64,000 nucleotides of DNA from RPQJ01 sp963700045 (GTDB lineage Bacteria > Pseudomonadota > Gammaproteobacteria > Steroidobacterales > Steroidobacteraceae), in NCBI GenBank assembly GCA_963700045.1, contig CAVOWK010000014.1, forward strand, positions 62,001-126,000, read 5' to 3'. Positions within the stretch are counted from its first letter, which is position 1; every line of letters begins with the position of its first letter. Shown in pieces: positions 33,593-43,273 of the stretch. Under the pieces are notes generated by a model. It worked only from the letters and a program-made list of their open reading frames with translations, was not told the origin of the DNA and ran no database searches. A program made the translations under genes and the position numbers.

Positions 33593-33703
33593 CACTCCCT
33601 ACGCCGGTACTAACCGGATCAGGTTCAACGGGTTCGTCGATGAGCGGTGCCGCATTGCGCGGCCGCGTTCGACATCTCAGGCCCTTCAGGCCACCCCAAG
33701 GTG
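33593..33703 (-). promoter_or_regulatory. TPP riboswitch (thi box)
   Basis: Read on the minus strand: TTGGGGTG at the 5' end, CTGAGA (33680-33675), ACCTGATC (33624-33617) and GCGTAGGGA (33604-33596), the conserved order of the thiamine-diphosphate aptamer. The last strand GTAGGGAG is also the ribosome binding site of ATG 33589, which suggests translational control. A minus-strand TATAAT (33715-33710) provides a -10 just before the aptamer. Confidence 0.93.
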
Positions 33704-33811
33704 ACGCTAATTATAGAGCTGAAATGGCAGGCGATGACCTGAAAATGTTGACGGGGCGCAGCGACTGAGCACTAATGCCCATCCTCGAAGCTCGGGAAGC
33801 CTGCTGCCGCC

Positions 33812-34720
33812 ATGACTCAGCGCAAATGCCGTCTGTTCCTCGTCGATGCCTTCACGCAGGAGCGTTTCTGCGGCAACCCTGCCGCGGTCGTGCTCGATGC
33901 GGACGTGCTCGAGGAGCAAGAGATGCGCCGCATCGCGCGCGAGCTGGCCGGCTTCGAAGTGGCATTCGTGCTCGGTTCGGATTCACCCGACTACGACGTC
34001 GAGCTGCGGTTCTTTTCGCCACGTCGCGAGGTCGGATTCGTCGGTCATGCGACGGTCGCTGCGCACTACGTGCGTGCAATGGCCGATGGCGTGCCGCGCG
34101 GCAAGGTCCGCCAGAAATCTGCGGCCGGCATCGTCGGCGTCAAGGTGAGCGGCAAGGCGCCCAATCTTCGGGTAACGATCGACCAGACACCCGCAACGTT
34201 CGGCCCCATCGTGCCGGAAGAACGCCTGGGCCCGGTGCTCGATGCGCTGGGCATCAGTTCGTCGAGCCTGCACCCGGCCTGCCCGGTGCAGGTGATGAGC
34301 ACGGCGAACTCGCGCCTGCTGATCGGTCTGCAGTCGCCCGACACGCTCGACTCGCTGCAGCCGAAGATGGACCAGCTGATCCACCTCACCTCGCACGTGG
34401 GCGCGGACGGCTTCTTCGTCTTCGCGGTCAAGCCAGGGTCGGACCCGACGACCACCGAGTCGCGCATGTTCTGCCCGGTCATCGGCGTGCCTGAGGATCC
34501 GGTCAGCGGCAACGCACATGGCATGCTTGGCGTGTACCTGCTGCACAACGGGCTGCTGACTCCGACGGAAGGCAAGGCGTCGTTCGTGGGCCTGCAGGGC
34601 CGCTTCGTCGATCGGCCGGGTCGCGTCGAAGTCACCGTGGCCTGCAGCGGCAAGCGCGCCAGCGGCGTCCGCGTCACCGGCGACGCCGTGATCGTCTGCG
34701 AGGCGGTGCTGCCGCTCTGA
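33812..34720 (+). CDS. PhzF family protein
   Basis: A 302-residue PhzF/diaminopimelate-epimerase-fold protein. Visible motifs are CGNPAAVVL, LAGFEVAFVL (with the catalytic glutamate E49), FVGHATVAAHYV and PVIGVPEDPVSGNAHG. It is probably an isomerase of a small molecule; family members include trans-2,3-dihydro-3-hydroxyanthranilate isomerase, but no phenazine genes are present. It faces the riboswitch region divergently. Confidence 0.88.
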   Translation: MTQRKCRLFLVDAFTQERFCGNPAAVVLDADVLEEQEMRRIARELAGFEVAFVLGSDSPDYDVELRFFSPRREVGFVGHATVAAHYVRAMADGVPRGKVRQKSAAGIVGVKVSGKAPNLRVTIDQTPATFGPIVPEERLGPVLDALGISSSSLHPACPVQVMSTANSRLLIGLQSPDTLDSLQPKMDQLIHLTSHVGADGFFVFAVKPGSDPTTTESRMFCPVIGVPEDPVSGNAHGMLGVYLLHNGLLTPTEGKASFVGLQGRFVDRPGRVEVTVACSGKRASGVRVTGDAVIVCEAVLPL

Positions 34721-34757
34721 AGCCCGGCATCGCCGCGCAGTCAGCGCGGCCGTGTGC

Positions 34758-36281
34758 TCACCTGTTTGACATGACCGGCGCGCGGCCACGCCGCAGCGTC
34801 AGCACGCGCGTCACGTAGGCCGGCACGTCCTCCTCGTGGTGGGTGGCCATCACCACAGTCGCGCCACGGCTCACTGCTCCGTCCAGCCTTGCACGCAGCC
34901 GCTGCCGCGCCTCGGCATCGAGGCCGTCGAACGGCTCATCGAGCAGCCACAGACGGCGCGGACGCACGAACGCGCGTGCAACCAGCGCCAGGCGCAACTG
35001 GCCGTACGACAACTCGCGCGCCTGTCGCGCGGCCAGGCCCGTCAGTCCCCACGCGCGCAATTCGCGTCGCACGCGTCGTAACTCCGCTGCAGTCGGCCAC
35101 TCGTTCAAGCCGATGCTGGCATGGAACCCGGATGCAACGATCTGTTCGACCGTGCACCCAGTCGCGGCATACCGTGCCTGCAACTCCGGCGATACGAGCG
35201 CGACCCTCGCCTTCCAGTCATCGACCGCGGACCAGTAACGCTCGAGCCTGCCGCCGTGCGCGGGCCACAGATCGCCGTAGAGCATTGCAACGAACGTCGA
35301 CTTGCCCGACCCGTTGGCGCCGCGTACGTACCAGTGCTGGCCGCGCTCGAGCGTCCAGTCGAACGTACCGATGACGGGTCGCTCCGCCCGGTACACCGCG
35401 GCCCGATGCAGGCGCAGCAGCGGCTTTGCCGCGCGAATCCTGCTCTCGCCGACGCTCGCACCTTGCGTATTGCGCTTCGATGACGGCGCGATCTCCACTC
35501 GCGCCTCGACTCGCAACGCGGATGGATCGACGACGCCGGCACGCAGGTCCGTGACGCTTTGGATGCGACCGAGGGCAATGCGCGCGACGTGAGTAAGACC
35601 CGCGGGCGCGTCGCCTGTCCGATGACTCGTCAGTATCCACGCGGTCCGTGGCGACGACGCCTGCCGCAGGGCCCGCAGGAATGCCGCGCGCCCCTTGAGG
35701 TCGAGACCGTTCAGCGCCTCATCGAGCAGCAGCACGTCGGGTTCGCGCACGAAGGCGCGCGCCAGCAGCACGCGGCGGCGCTGCCCGTACGACAGCGACA
35801 GGAATTGTCGCGACGCATAGCCGGCCAGGCCCACCTGCTGCAGCACCTGCCGGATGCGTCGCTGTTGGGTCCGTGTTGCGGGTTGCAGCGGCAAGTCAGA
35901 ATCGTCGTAGCCCGTCAGCACGACTTGCGCGACGTCGAGCTGCGATTCGTAGCGTACGTACCGATCCTGCCGCTCGGGACCGAGGTAGGCGATGCGGTCA
36001 GCCGTAAACAGCGGTTGCTCGAGCACTTCGCCATCGCGCAGGTGGTAGCGGCGGGATTCGCGTCCCATCGGCGTCGGCCACACGTCGCCACGCAGCAGCT
36101 TGAGCAGGATGGTCTTGCCGGCGCCGTTCGGTCCGAGCAGCAACCAGTGCTCGCCGGCACGAATCTCGATTGAGACATCGCGCAAGGCCCAGTGCCTGCC
36201 GAGCCGGACACTTGCATTGCCGATTTCGATGCGTTCGAGCCTGCGTCCGGCCCGCACGGCCCGGCTCACGCCGCGAGCCAT
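34758..36281 (-). CDS. Tandem ABC ATPase, ModF-like
   Basis: A 507-residue protein with two ATP-binding cassettes. Cassette 1 has Walker A GPNGAGKTILL, signature LSYGQRRRVLLARAF and Walker B VLLLDEALNGLD. Cassette 2 has GANGSGKSTFV, LSYGQLRLALVARAF and LWLLDEPFDGLD. The order and length fit ModF (PhrA). ATG 36281 overlaps the upstream MBL gene by 16 bp; the open frame extends further but into that gene. No partner permease is adjacent. A molybdate link is uncertain, though a molybdopterin operon lies 20 kb away. Confidence 0.85.
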   Translation of the reverse strand: MARGVSRAVRAGRRLERIEIGNASVRLGRHWALRDVSIEIRAGEHWLLLGPNGAGKTILLKLLRGDVWPTPMGRESRRYHLRDGEVLEQPLFTADRIAYLGPERQDRYVRYESQLDVAQVVLTGYDDSDLPLQPATRTQQRRIRQVLQQVGLAGYASRQFLSLSYGQRRRVLLARAFVREPDVLLLDEALNGLDLKGRAAFLRALRQASSPRTAWILTSHRTGDAPAGLTHVARIALGRIQSVTDLRAGVVDPSALRVEARVEIAPSSKRNTQGASVGESRIRAAKPLLRLHRAAVYRAERPVIGTFDWTLERGQHWYVRGANGSGKSTFVAMLYGDLWPAHGGRLERYWSAVDDWKARVALVSPELQARYAATGCTVEQIVASGFHASIGLNEWPTAAELRRVRRELRAWGLTGLAARQARELSYGQLRLALVARAFVRPRRLWLLDEPFDGLDAEARQRLRARLDGAVSRGATVVMATHHEEDVPAYVTRVLTLRRGRAPVMSNR

Positions 36282-37138
36282 GCCCAGCGTTCGCCATCCT
36301 GCGCGACGCGCCGTTCCTCGACCAGTTTCTGCAGGTGAGCGAGCAGCGAGTACCGCGCCAGCGGGTGCAACGCGACCGGCGTGTCGGCGTACACGATCGG
36401 AACCAGTTCGCCGAGCGTGGCGGCGCCACCCAGTTGCAGCAGGCCAGTCACCACCTTGCTCTCGCGCTGCAGCCGGTGTGCGATCACCCGATCGATCTCG
36501 ACCAGCGGATCCGGCATCACCGCGCCGTGCCCAGGCAGCAGAGCGGTGAGCGGCAGCGTGCGCAGCCGACGCAGCGATTCGAGATACAGGCGCATGGACC
36601 CGTCCGGCGGCAGGATGACGACGGTCGAGCCACCCATCAGGTGATCGCCGGTCAGCAACCAACCCTCCGGTTCGAGCAGCAGGCAGACGTGGTTCGAAGC
36701 ATGACCCGGCGTGTGCAGCACACGCACCCCCGCGCCCGACACCTCGATGACGTCGCCGTCGTCGAGCGTTCGGTCAGGACGGTACGAGTCATCCTGGTGC
36801 TCGTCGCGCGGGGCCGGCTGCCCCAGCACCACCGCCTGGGTGTGAGCCTTGAGCGCCGCCGCGCCGGGCGAATGATCCGGGTGGGAATGCGTGCAGAGCA
36901 CGTGGCTGATGCGGCTGTTCGTTGCCGCGAGGATGCGGTCCACGTGTGTCGTATCGTCGGGACCGGGATCGATCACCAGGTATTGCGGGCCGAATCCGAC
37001 GACGTAGGTGTTCGTGCCCGGTCCGGTCAACGGGCTGGGATTGGGGGCGACCAGCCGCTGCAGGTTCGGCGCGAGCCGCAGAACGCTGCCGGTTTCGGCG
37101 GGCGCGAACAAGTCGTGCGGGTCAGTCCCGACCGCCAC
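36266..37138 (-). CDS. MBL-fold metallo-hydrolase (LACTB2-like)
   Basis: A 290-residue metallo-beta-lactamase-fold hydrolase with THSHPDH (83-89), HTPGHASNH and LTGDHLMGG as metal-site motifs, and a C-terminal winged-helix-like part (YSLLAHLQKLVEERRV). GTG 37138 is the start. It lies 4 bp after the amidohydrolase stop. The LACTB2 group includes RNases and thioesterases; the substrate is unknown. Confidence 0.87.
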   Translation of the reverse strand: MAVGTDPHDLFAPAETGSVLRLAPNLQRLVAPNPSPLTGPGTNTYVVGFGPQYLVIDPGPDDTTHVDRILAATNSRISHVLCTHSHPDHSPGAAALKAHTQAVVLGQPAPRDEHQDDSYRPDRTLDDGDVIEVSGAGVRVLHTPGHASNHVCLLLEPEGWLLTGDHLMGGSTVVILPPDGSMRLYLESLRRLRTLPLTALLPGHGAVMPDPLVEIDRVIAHRLQRESKVVTGLLQLGGAATLGELVPIVYADTPVALHPLARYSLLAHLQKLVEERRVAQDGERWAWLAA

Positions 37139-37142
37139 CGCT

Positions 37143-38552
37143 TCACTCCGCCGGCAGCTTGAAGGCGAGCCCGCCCTTGATCACCACGGCCACATCCTGC
37201 AGCCGCGTCACGTCAGCGAGCGGGTCGCCCTTGACCGCGATGAGATCGCCGAAGCGTCCCGGCTGCAGGCTGCCGATACGATCCGCCCATCCCATGTGCT
37301 TCGCGGCCAGCGACGTGGCCGCCTGGATGGCTTCCATCGGCGTCATGCCGCGCTGGACCATGATCGGAAACTGGCGCGCATTGAGGCCATGCGGATACAC
37401 GGCGGCGTCCGTGCCATAGACGATGTCGACGCCCGCGGCGTGCGCCCTGGTGAAACCCTGGCGCTGGGCCTCGGTCGTCTCGACGTTCTTGCGCAGGAAT
37501 TCCTCGGGCCACTTTTCTGCGCGGCCGACGGTGTCGATCCAGTCGCCGTTGTAGACATCCATCGACAGTCCGGTGCCGTGCTCCTTTGCGAGCCGGATGC
37601 CCTCGTCGTCGATCAGCGACGCGTGTTCGATCGTGTCGGCGCCGGCAAGGATCGCGTCCTTGATGGACTGCGCGCCGTGCGCGTGCGCTGCAACCTTCCT
37701 GCCGTGGGCATGCGCCACGTCGACGACCGCCTTGATCTCCTCGGGCAGCATTTCACGCTCTCCCGGCACACCGCCATACGCGAGCACGGCGCCGGACGCG
37801 ATGATCTTGAGCAAGTCGGCACCGCCCGCGACCGCCTGCTCGGCCTTCTGCCGGAACTGTTCGGGCCCGCGCGCGACGCCCATGCGCACCTGCGGCGGGA
37901 TCTCCGCCTCGGCATGGCCGGGGATGACGAGGTCGCCGCCGCCGGCAGGGATCGTCAGGTAAAAGCCCGCGACCTGCATGCGGGGCCCGACCGCGCTGCC
38001 CTGGTTGATCGCGTCGCGCAGGTCGCGATCGACCCAGGCAATGTAGGTGCCGACGTCTCGCGCCCCGGTGAACCCGGCCAGCAGGGTCGCGCGGGCGCTT
38101 TCCCGTGCGATCGCGCCCTGCTCCGCCGGCGTGCGCTTGTAATAGATGCTGAGGTCGGCCGTCTCGTGCCCGCTGTCCGTGAGGTGCGTGTGCATGTCGA
38201 TCAGGCCGGGCAGGCAGGTGTATTGCCGGAGATCGACGACGGGCATGCCCGCAGGCGCCACCGCGCCTGGCTGCACCGAGTCGACACGACCGTTGCGAAT
38301 GACGACGGTCGCGAGGCCCTGCGCCTCAGCGGCCACCCCGTCGATCAACCTGCCGCACTGGACCGCCATGGAGCCGGAATCGGCCAGGTAAGGCACTGCC
38401 GACACGACCGGTATTGGCGTCGCCGCGACAGCCGGCAGGCTGGCCGCAATCCCGGTCGCAGCCAGCCAGGAAGCGACACCCATCGCGCGCCTCGACGGTG
38501 CCTGCGGCGCATTTCCGCGACATCGCAGTGCTGAATAAAAACCGTTCGACAT
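37143..38552 (-). CDS. Secreted metal-dependent amidohydrolase
   Basis: A 469-residue amidohydrolase with an N-terminal signal sequence (RRAMGVASWLAATGIAASLPAVAA). Metal-site motifs are DMHTHL, the lysine in LLKIIASG, AAHAHG, IEHASL and GTDAAVYPHG. ATG 38552 with GGAG 11 bp upstream is preferred to ATG 38630. It belongs to the prolidase/imidazolonepropionase-like group that hydrolyses dipeptides or cyclic amides in the periplasm. Confidence 0.88.
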   Translation of the reverse strand: MSNGFYSALRCRGNAPQAPSRRAMGVASWLAATGIAASLPAVAATPIPVVSAVPYLADSGSMAVQCGRLIDGVAAEAQGLATVVIRNGRVDSVQPGAVAPAGMPVVDLRQYTCLPGLIDMHTHLTDSGHETADLSIYYKRTPAEQGAIARESARATLLAGFTGARDVGTYIAWVDRDLRDAINQGSAVGPRMQVAGFYLTIPAGGGDLVIPGHAEAEIPPQVRMGVARGPEQFRQKAEQAVAGGADLLKIIASGAVLAYGGVPGEREMLPEEIKAVVDVAHAHGRKVAAHAHGAQSIKDAILAGADTIEHASLIDDEGIRLAKEHGTGLSMDVYNGDWIDTVGRAEKWPEEFLRKNVETTEAQRQGFTRAHAAGVDIVYGTDAAVYPHGLNARQFPIMVQRGMTPMEAIQAATSLAAKHMGWADRIGSLQPGRFGDLIAVKGDPLADVTRLQDVAVVIKGGLAFKLPAE

Positions 38553-38665
38553 CGGTTTGTCGTCTCCAAGCAACGGGTGGGCCCGAAATGCCACAAGGCG
38601 TTTGACATTGGGTGCGCAGCAGTCTTTCATTCGTCCGCTGTGGTGTCAAAACACGGGGACCTTGG

Positions 38666-40687
38666 ATGACGAGCGGGCCGGAACCCGTGGGGACTCTGGA
38701 CGTGGCGCTTGCCCACGCCGAAAAGCTGCTCGTGTCCCAGCCAGGCCTGGCCGCCGAGCAGGCGCGGGAGATCCTCGGCGCCGTGCCGAACCACCCTGCC
38801 GCAACGTTGCTGCTGGCAATGGCCCGGCGGCGATCGAACGACGTCGCCGACGCCTTGCGCATCCTCGAACCGCTCGCCGCCTCGCAGCCACGCTGGGCAG
38901 CCGCACAACGTGAACTCGGACTGGCGCTCGGCGATGCCGGGAGAGGCGACGAAGCCGTCGCGGCGTTGCGTACGGCCGTGCGCCTGCAACCGACGATGGC
39001 CGATGCCTGGCGCGCCCTGGGCGACCACCTGTTTGCAATGGGTGATACCGCAGGCGCCGACCAGGCCTACGCCAACCACATCCGCAATTCGACGCACGAT
39101 CCGCGGCTGATGGAACCTGCGCTGGCACTGGCCGAAGGCCGTATCGCCGTCGCCGAGCCGCTGCTGCGCAGCCACCTGCAGCAGTTTCCGACCGACGTGG
39201 CCGCAATCCGCATGCTGGCCGAGATCGCCTCGCGCATCGGGCGCTACACCGACGCCGAGAACCTGCTGACGCGCTGCCTGGAACTGGCGCCGGGCTTCAA
39301 GGCGGCGCGCCACAACTATGCCGTGGTCCTGCATCGGAACAACCAGCCGGTCCGGGCCTTGGCACAGATCGACCAGTTGCTCGCGGCCGATCCGCGCAGC
39401 CCGAGTTTCCGCAACCTGAAGGCGACCGTGCTGGCGCGTGTCGGCGAATACGACGAGGCCATCCGCCTCTACGAGCAATTGCTGCGCGAATATCCGCTGC
39501 AGGCCAAGGTCTGGCTCAGCCACGGCCACGCACTCAAGACGGCGGGACGGCAGGATGATTCGATTGCCGCTTACCGCAAGTCGATCGAGCTCGAGCCGCG
39601 CCTCGGCGAGGCCTACTGGAGTCTCGCGAACCTGAAGACGTTCCGCTTCACGGAGGCCGACGTCGCCGCGATGCGTGCGCAGCTCGAGCGCAGCGACCTC
39701 ACCCAGGAAGATCGCTTCCACTTCCACTTCTCGCTCGGCAAGGCCGCGGAGGATGCGCAGGACTACGCCGGGTCGTTCATCAACTACGCAGCAGGCAATC
39801 GACTGCGCAAGGAAGTGGTGCCCTACGACAGCGGCACGGTCACCGAGAACGTGCGCCGTTCTCGTGCGCTGTTCACGCCCGGGTTCTTCGCGGCGCGTCA
39901 CGGGGCGGGATGCACTGCGCCCGACCCGATTTTCGTCGTGGGGCTGCCGCGCTCCGGGTCGACACTGGTCGAACAGATCCTGTCGAGCCATTCGGCGATC
40001 GAAGGCACGATGGAACTGCCGGACGTCGTCGGCATCGTCAAGGAGCTGAGCGGGCGCAACCGGCGCTCGGAGGTCTCGAAGTACCCCGACGTGCTCGAGT
40101 CGCTGGAGCCGGACGCCTTGCGCGCACTCGGCGAGCGCTACCTGCAGCAGACCCGCATCCAGCGCAAGACCGACGCGCCTTATTTCATCGACAAGTTGCC
40201 GAACAACTGGGCGCACGTCGGGCTGATTCACCTGATGCTGCCGAATGCCAGGATCATCGATACGCGGCGTCACCCGTTGAGCTGCTGCTTCTCGGGTTTC
40301 AAGCAGCACTTCGCGCGCGGCCAGAACTTCAGCTATTCGCTCGATGACATCGGCCGCTACTATGCGGACTACGTCACGCTGATGGCGCACTACGATGCCG
40401 TGCTGCCCGGCCGCGTCCATCGCGTGATCTATGAGCGCATGGTCGACGACACCGAGAGCGAAGTGCGCCGGCTGCTCGATTACTGCGGCCTGCCGTTCGA
40501 GGACGCCTGCCTGCGCTTCTACGAGAACGATCGCGCAGTTCGCACGGCAAGCTCCGAACAGGTGCGCCAGCCGATTTACCGGGATGCGGTGGACCACTGG
40601 CGGCACTACGAACCCTGGCTCGACCCGCTCAAGGCCGCGCTCGGCCCCGTGCTCGACGCTTACCCCGCAGCGCCGCCGCTGCCATGA
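38666..40687 (+). CDS. TPR-repeat sulfotransferase
   Basis: A 673-residue protein. The first 400 residues are tetratricopeptide repeats (for example WLSHGHALKTAGRQDDSIAAYRKSIELEPRLGEAYW). The C-terminal part has the PAPS-binding loop VGLPRSGSTLVEQILSSH and a second sulfotransferase motif RHPLSCCFSGFKQHFARG. ATG 38666 is chosen, with GGGGA upstream; ATG 38612 is the alternative. A TonB receptor follows by 52 bp, a pairing seen in many sphingomonad-like genomes. The acceptor of the sulfo group is unknown. Confidence 0.85.
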   Translation: MTSGPEPVGTLDVALAHAEKLLVSQPGLAAEQAREILGAVPNHPAATLLLAMARRRSNDVADALRILEPLAASQPRWAAAQRELGLALGDAGRGDEAVAALRTAVRLQPTMADAWRALGDHLFAMGDTAGADQAYANHIRNSTHDPRLMEPALALAEGRIAVAEPLLRSHLQQFPTDVAAIRMLAEIASRIGRYTDAENLLTRCLELAPGFKAARHNYAVVLHRNNQPVRALAQIDQLLAADPRSPSFRNLKATVLARVGEYDEAIRLYEQLLREYPLQAKVWLSHGHALKTAGRQDDSIAAYRKSIELEPRLGEAYWSLANLKTFRFTEADVAAMRAQLERSDLTQEDRFHFHFSLGKAAEDAQDYAGSFINYAAGNRLRKEVVPYDSGTVTENVRRSRALFTPGFFAARHGAGCTAPDPIFVVGLPRSGSTLVEQILSSHSAIEGTMELPDVVGIVKELSGRNRRSEVSKYPDVLESLEPDALRALGERYLQQTRIQRKTDAPYFIDKLPNNWAHVGLIHLMLPNARIIDTRRHPLSCCFSGFKQHFARGQNFSYSLDDIGRYYADYVTLMAHYDAVLPGRVHRVIYERMVDDTESEVRRLLDYCGLPFEDACLRFYENDRAVRTASSEQVRQPIYRDAVDHWRHYEPWLDPLKAALGPVLDAYPAAPPLP

Positions 40688-40739
40688 ATGCATTCACGCG
40701 CCCGCCCACGGGCGCATCACTCAGGGAGTCCGATACAAA

Positions 40740-43160
40740 ATGACCCGTAGCCGTAAACGCAAACTGCAGCGCCAGCATGGCCGGCCGTCCACCGTTCGAA
40801 TGCTGGCAGCCAGCGTGCCGACACTGCTCGCCGGCATGTCCGCCTACGCGCAGACCACTTCCGGTGGCCTCGAAGAGATCATCGTCACTGCGCAGAAGCG
40901 CTCTGAAGACCTGCAGACTGTGCCACTGAGCATCCAGGCCATCGGCACGCAGCGACTGCAGGAACTGAACGTGCAGCGGTTCGACGACTACGTGAGGTTC
41001 CTGCCGAGCGTCTCGTACCAGACGTTTGGCCCGGGCTTTGCGGCCGTCTACATGCGCGGTGTCGCGAGCGGCGGTGACGGCAACCATTCGGCTTCGCTGC
41101 CGAGCGTCGGCATTTACCTGGACGAACAGCCGATCACGACGATCCAGGGCGCCCTGGACGTCCACCTGTACGACATAGCGCGGGTCGAAGCGCTCGCGGG
41201 TCCGCAGGGCACGTTGTACGGCGCCAGTTCGCAGGCGGGCACGATCCGCATCATCACCAACAGACCGGATCCCGCCGAGTTTGACGCGGCCTACGGACTC
41301 GAGGTGAACTCGGTGGATGGCGGGGACTTCGGCTATCTCGCCGAAGGCATGGTCAACCTGCCGATCAACGACCGCTCGGCGGTCCGTCTCGTCGGCTGGC
41401 ACCGCCACGACGCCGGCTACATCGACAACGTCTACCGCGAGCGCACCTTCCCGACGTCGGGCATCACGGCGAACAACGCCGATTTCGTCGAGAAGAACTA
41501 CAACGAAGCCTTCACCACCGGCGCCCGCGCGGCACTGCGACTCGACCTCACCGAGAACTGGACCATCACCCCGCAGGTCATGACCCAGAAGCAGGAGACC
41601 GACGGCAGCTGGGCTTACGACACCACCGTCGGCGACCTCGAGATCGCCCATGGTTTCCCGGAAACCTCGGACGACAGCTGGGTCCAGGCCGCTCTCACCG
41701 TCGAAGGCAAGATCGCGAACCTCGACCTGGTGTACGCGGGTTCCTATCTCAAGCGCGACGTCGACACCGAGTCGGACTATTCCGATTACTCGTATTGGTA
41801 CGACACACTGTACGGCTACGGCGCCTACTGGTACGACGACAACAGCGTGCCGATCGACCCGTCGCAGTACATCCAGGGCAAGGACCGCTACAACCGCTAC
41901 ACGCACGAACTGCGCGTCGCATCGGATCCGAACAAGCGCTACCGCTTCGTTGCGGGCACGTTCCTGCAGCGGCAGGAACACGACATCCAGCAGCGCTACA
42001 AGATCGACGGTCTCGGCTCGCAGATCACGGTGACGGGTTGGGACGACACGCTCTGGCTGACCAAGCAGTTGCGCGTCGACGAGGACTTCGCGCTGTTCGG
42101 AGAGTTCAGCTTCGACTTCACCGACAAACTGACCGGTACCGTCGGTGCGCGCTACTTCGATTCCGACAATTCGCTCGAGGGCTTTTTCGGCTTCAGCGAG
42201 GGCTACAGCAGCCGCACGGGCGAGGCGGCCTGCCCGGGCGGCGACCACACCACGGCGCCGGACTTCAAGGGCGCGCCCTGCAAGGTCTTCGACAAGTCAA
42301 CGCAAGAAGACGGCGTCACGCCGCGCGTGAACCTGACTTACAAGTTCACCGACGAAGCGATGGTGTATGCGACGTACTCGGAAGGCTTCCGTCCGGGCGG
42401 CATCAACCGCCGCGGCACGCTGCCTCCGTACGAAGCGGACTGGCTCACGAACTACGAGTTTGGCTGGAAGACCACGTGGTTCGACAATCGACTGCGCTGG
42501 AACGGCGCGGTCTTCTCGCAGGAGTGGGACGACTTCCAGTTCTCGCTGCTCGGCGCCAACGGCCTGACGGAGATCAACAACGCCGGCGCGGCGCAGATCG
42601 ATGGCGTCGAAATGGACGTGAGCTGGGCGGTCACTGACCAGCTCGGGATTTCAGCGGGCTTCGCGTACCTCGACTCGGAGCTGACCGAGAACTATTGCGG
42701 CTTCGTCAACGCGAACGGCAATCCGGAAACGCGCAGCAACTGCCCGAGCGTCGATGAGGATGGCAACCCGGTGTTCAGCGATCCGCAGGCGCCGAAAGGT
42801 ACACCGCTGCCCGTCACGCCCGAGCTGAAGGGGAATCTGACCGTGCGCTACGAGTTCCCCGTGGCCTCGTTCGAAAGCTACGTGCAGGGTGCGGTGGTCT
42901 ACGTGGATGAGCGCACGACCGACCTGCGCGTTGCCGAGAACGACATCATCGGCAACATGCCCAGCTACACGACTGCCGACTTCGCGGCGGGCTTGGGCAA
43001 GGATGGCTGGCGAACGGAGCTGTTCCTGACCAATGCCTTCGACGAAAACGGGCAGGTCTCGCGCTTCGCGCAGTGCGCCGAAGCGGTCTGCGGCTCGGAG
43101 GTCTACGTCGTGCCGATCCGTCCGCGGACGATCGGGATCAGGTTCTCGCGGGAGTTCTGA
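40740..43160 (+). CDS. TonB-dependent receptor (paired with TPR-sulfotransferase)
   Basis: An 806-residue receptor: signal region MLAASVPTLLAGMSAYAQ, TonB box LEEIIVTAQKR, plug motif LAGPQGTLYGASSQAGTIRI and a barrel ending IRPRTIGIRFSREF. ATG 40740 has GGAG upstream. It ends in a strong terminator. The substrate is unknown; the neighbour suggests a sulfated or peptidic ligand, which is speculation. Confidence 0.9.
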   Translation: MTRSRKRKLQRQHGRPSTVRMLAASVPTLLAGMSAYAQTTSGGLEEIIVTAQKRSEDLQTVPLSIQAIGTQRLQELNVQRFDDYVRFLPSVSYQTFGPGFAAVYMRGVASGGDGNHSASLPSVGIYLDEQPITTIQGALDVHLYDIARVEALAGPQGTLYGASSQAGTIRIITNRPDPAEFDAAYGLEVNSVDGGDFGYLAEGMVNLPINDRSAVRLVGWHRHDAGYIDNVYRERTFPTSGITANNADFVEKNYNEAFTTGARAALRLDLTENWTITPQVMTQKQETDGSWAYDTTVGDLEIAHGFPETSDDSWVQAALTVEGKIANLDLVYAGSYLKRDVDTESDYSDYSYWYDTLYGYGAYWYDDNSVPIDPSQYIQGKDRYNRYTHELRVASDPNKRYRFVAGTFLQRQEHDIQQRYKIDGLGSQITVTGWDDTLWLTKQLRVDEDFALFGEFSFDFTDKLTGTVGARYFDSDNSLEGFFGFSEGYSSRTGEAACPGGDHTTAPDFKGAPCKVFDKSTQEDGVTPRVNLTYKFTDEAMVYATYSEGFRPGGINRRGTLPPYEADWLTNYEFGWKTTWFDNRLRWNGAVFSQEWDDFQFSLLGANGLTEINNAGAAQIDGVEMDVSWAVTDQLGISAGFAYLDSELTENYCGFVNANGNPETRSNCPSVDEDGNPVFSDPQAPKGTPLPVTPELKGNLTVRYEFPVASFESYVQGAVVYVDERTTDLRVAENDIIGNMPSYTTADFAAGLGKDGWRTELFLTNAFDENGQVSRFAQCAEAVCGSEVYVVPIRPRTIGIRFSREF

Positions 43161-43188
43161 TCAGTCTCGCGCCAGCACGGCGCTGGGC

Positions 43189-43224
43189 AAGGGCGGGTCG
43201 GCAACGACTCGCCCTTTCCTTTTG
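43189..43224 (+). terminator. Rho-independent terminator
   Basis: An 11-bp stem (AAGGGCGGGTC / GACTCGCCCTT, one G-U pair) with loop GGCAAC, followed by TCCTTTTG. It lies 29 bp after the receptor stop. Confidence 0.85.
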
Positions 43225-43273
43225 ATCTCCCTTTTCGCGGCGGGAGAGGTATGTCGCAGTCCGGGATTGCGCG

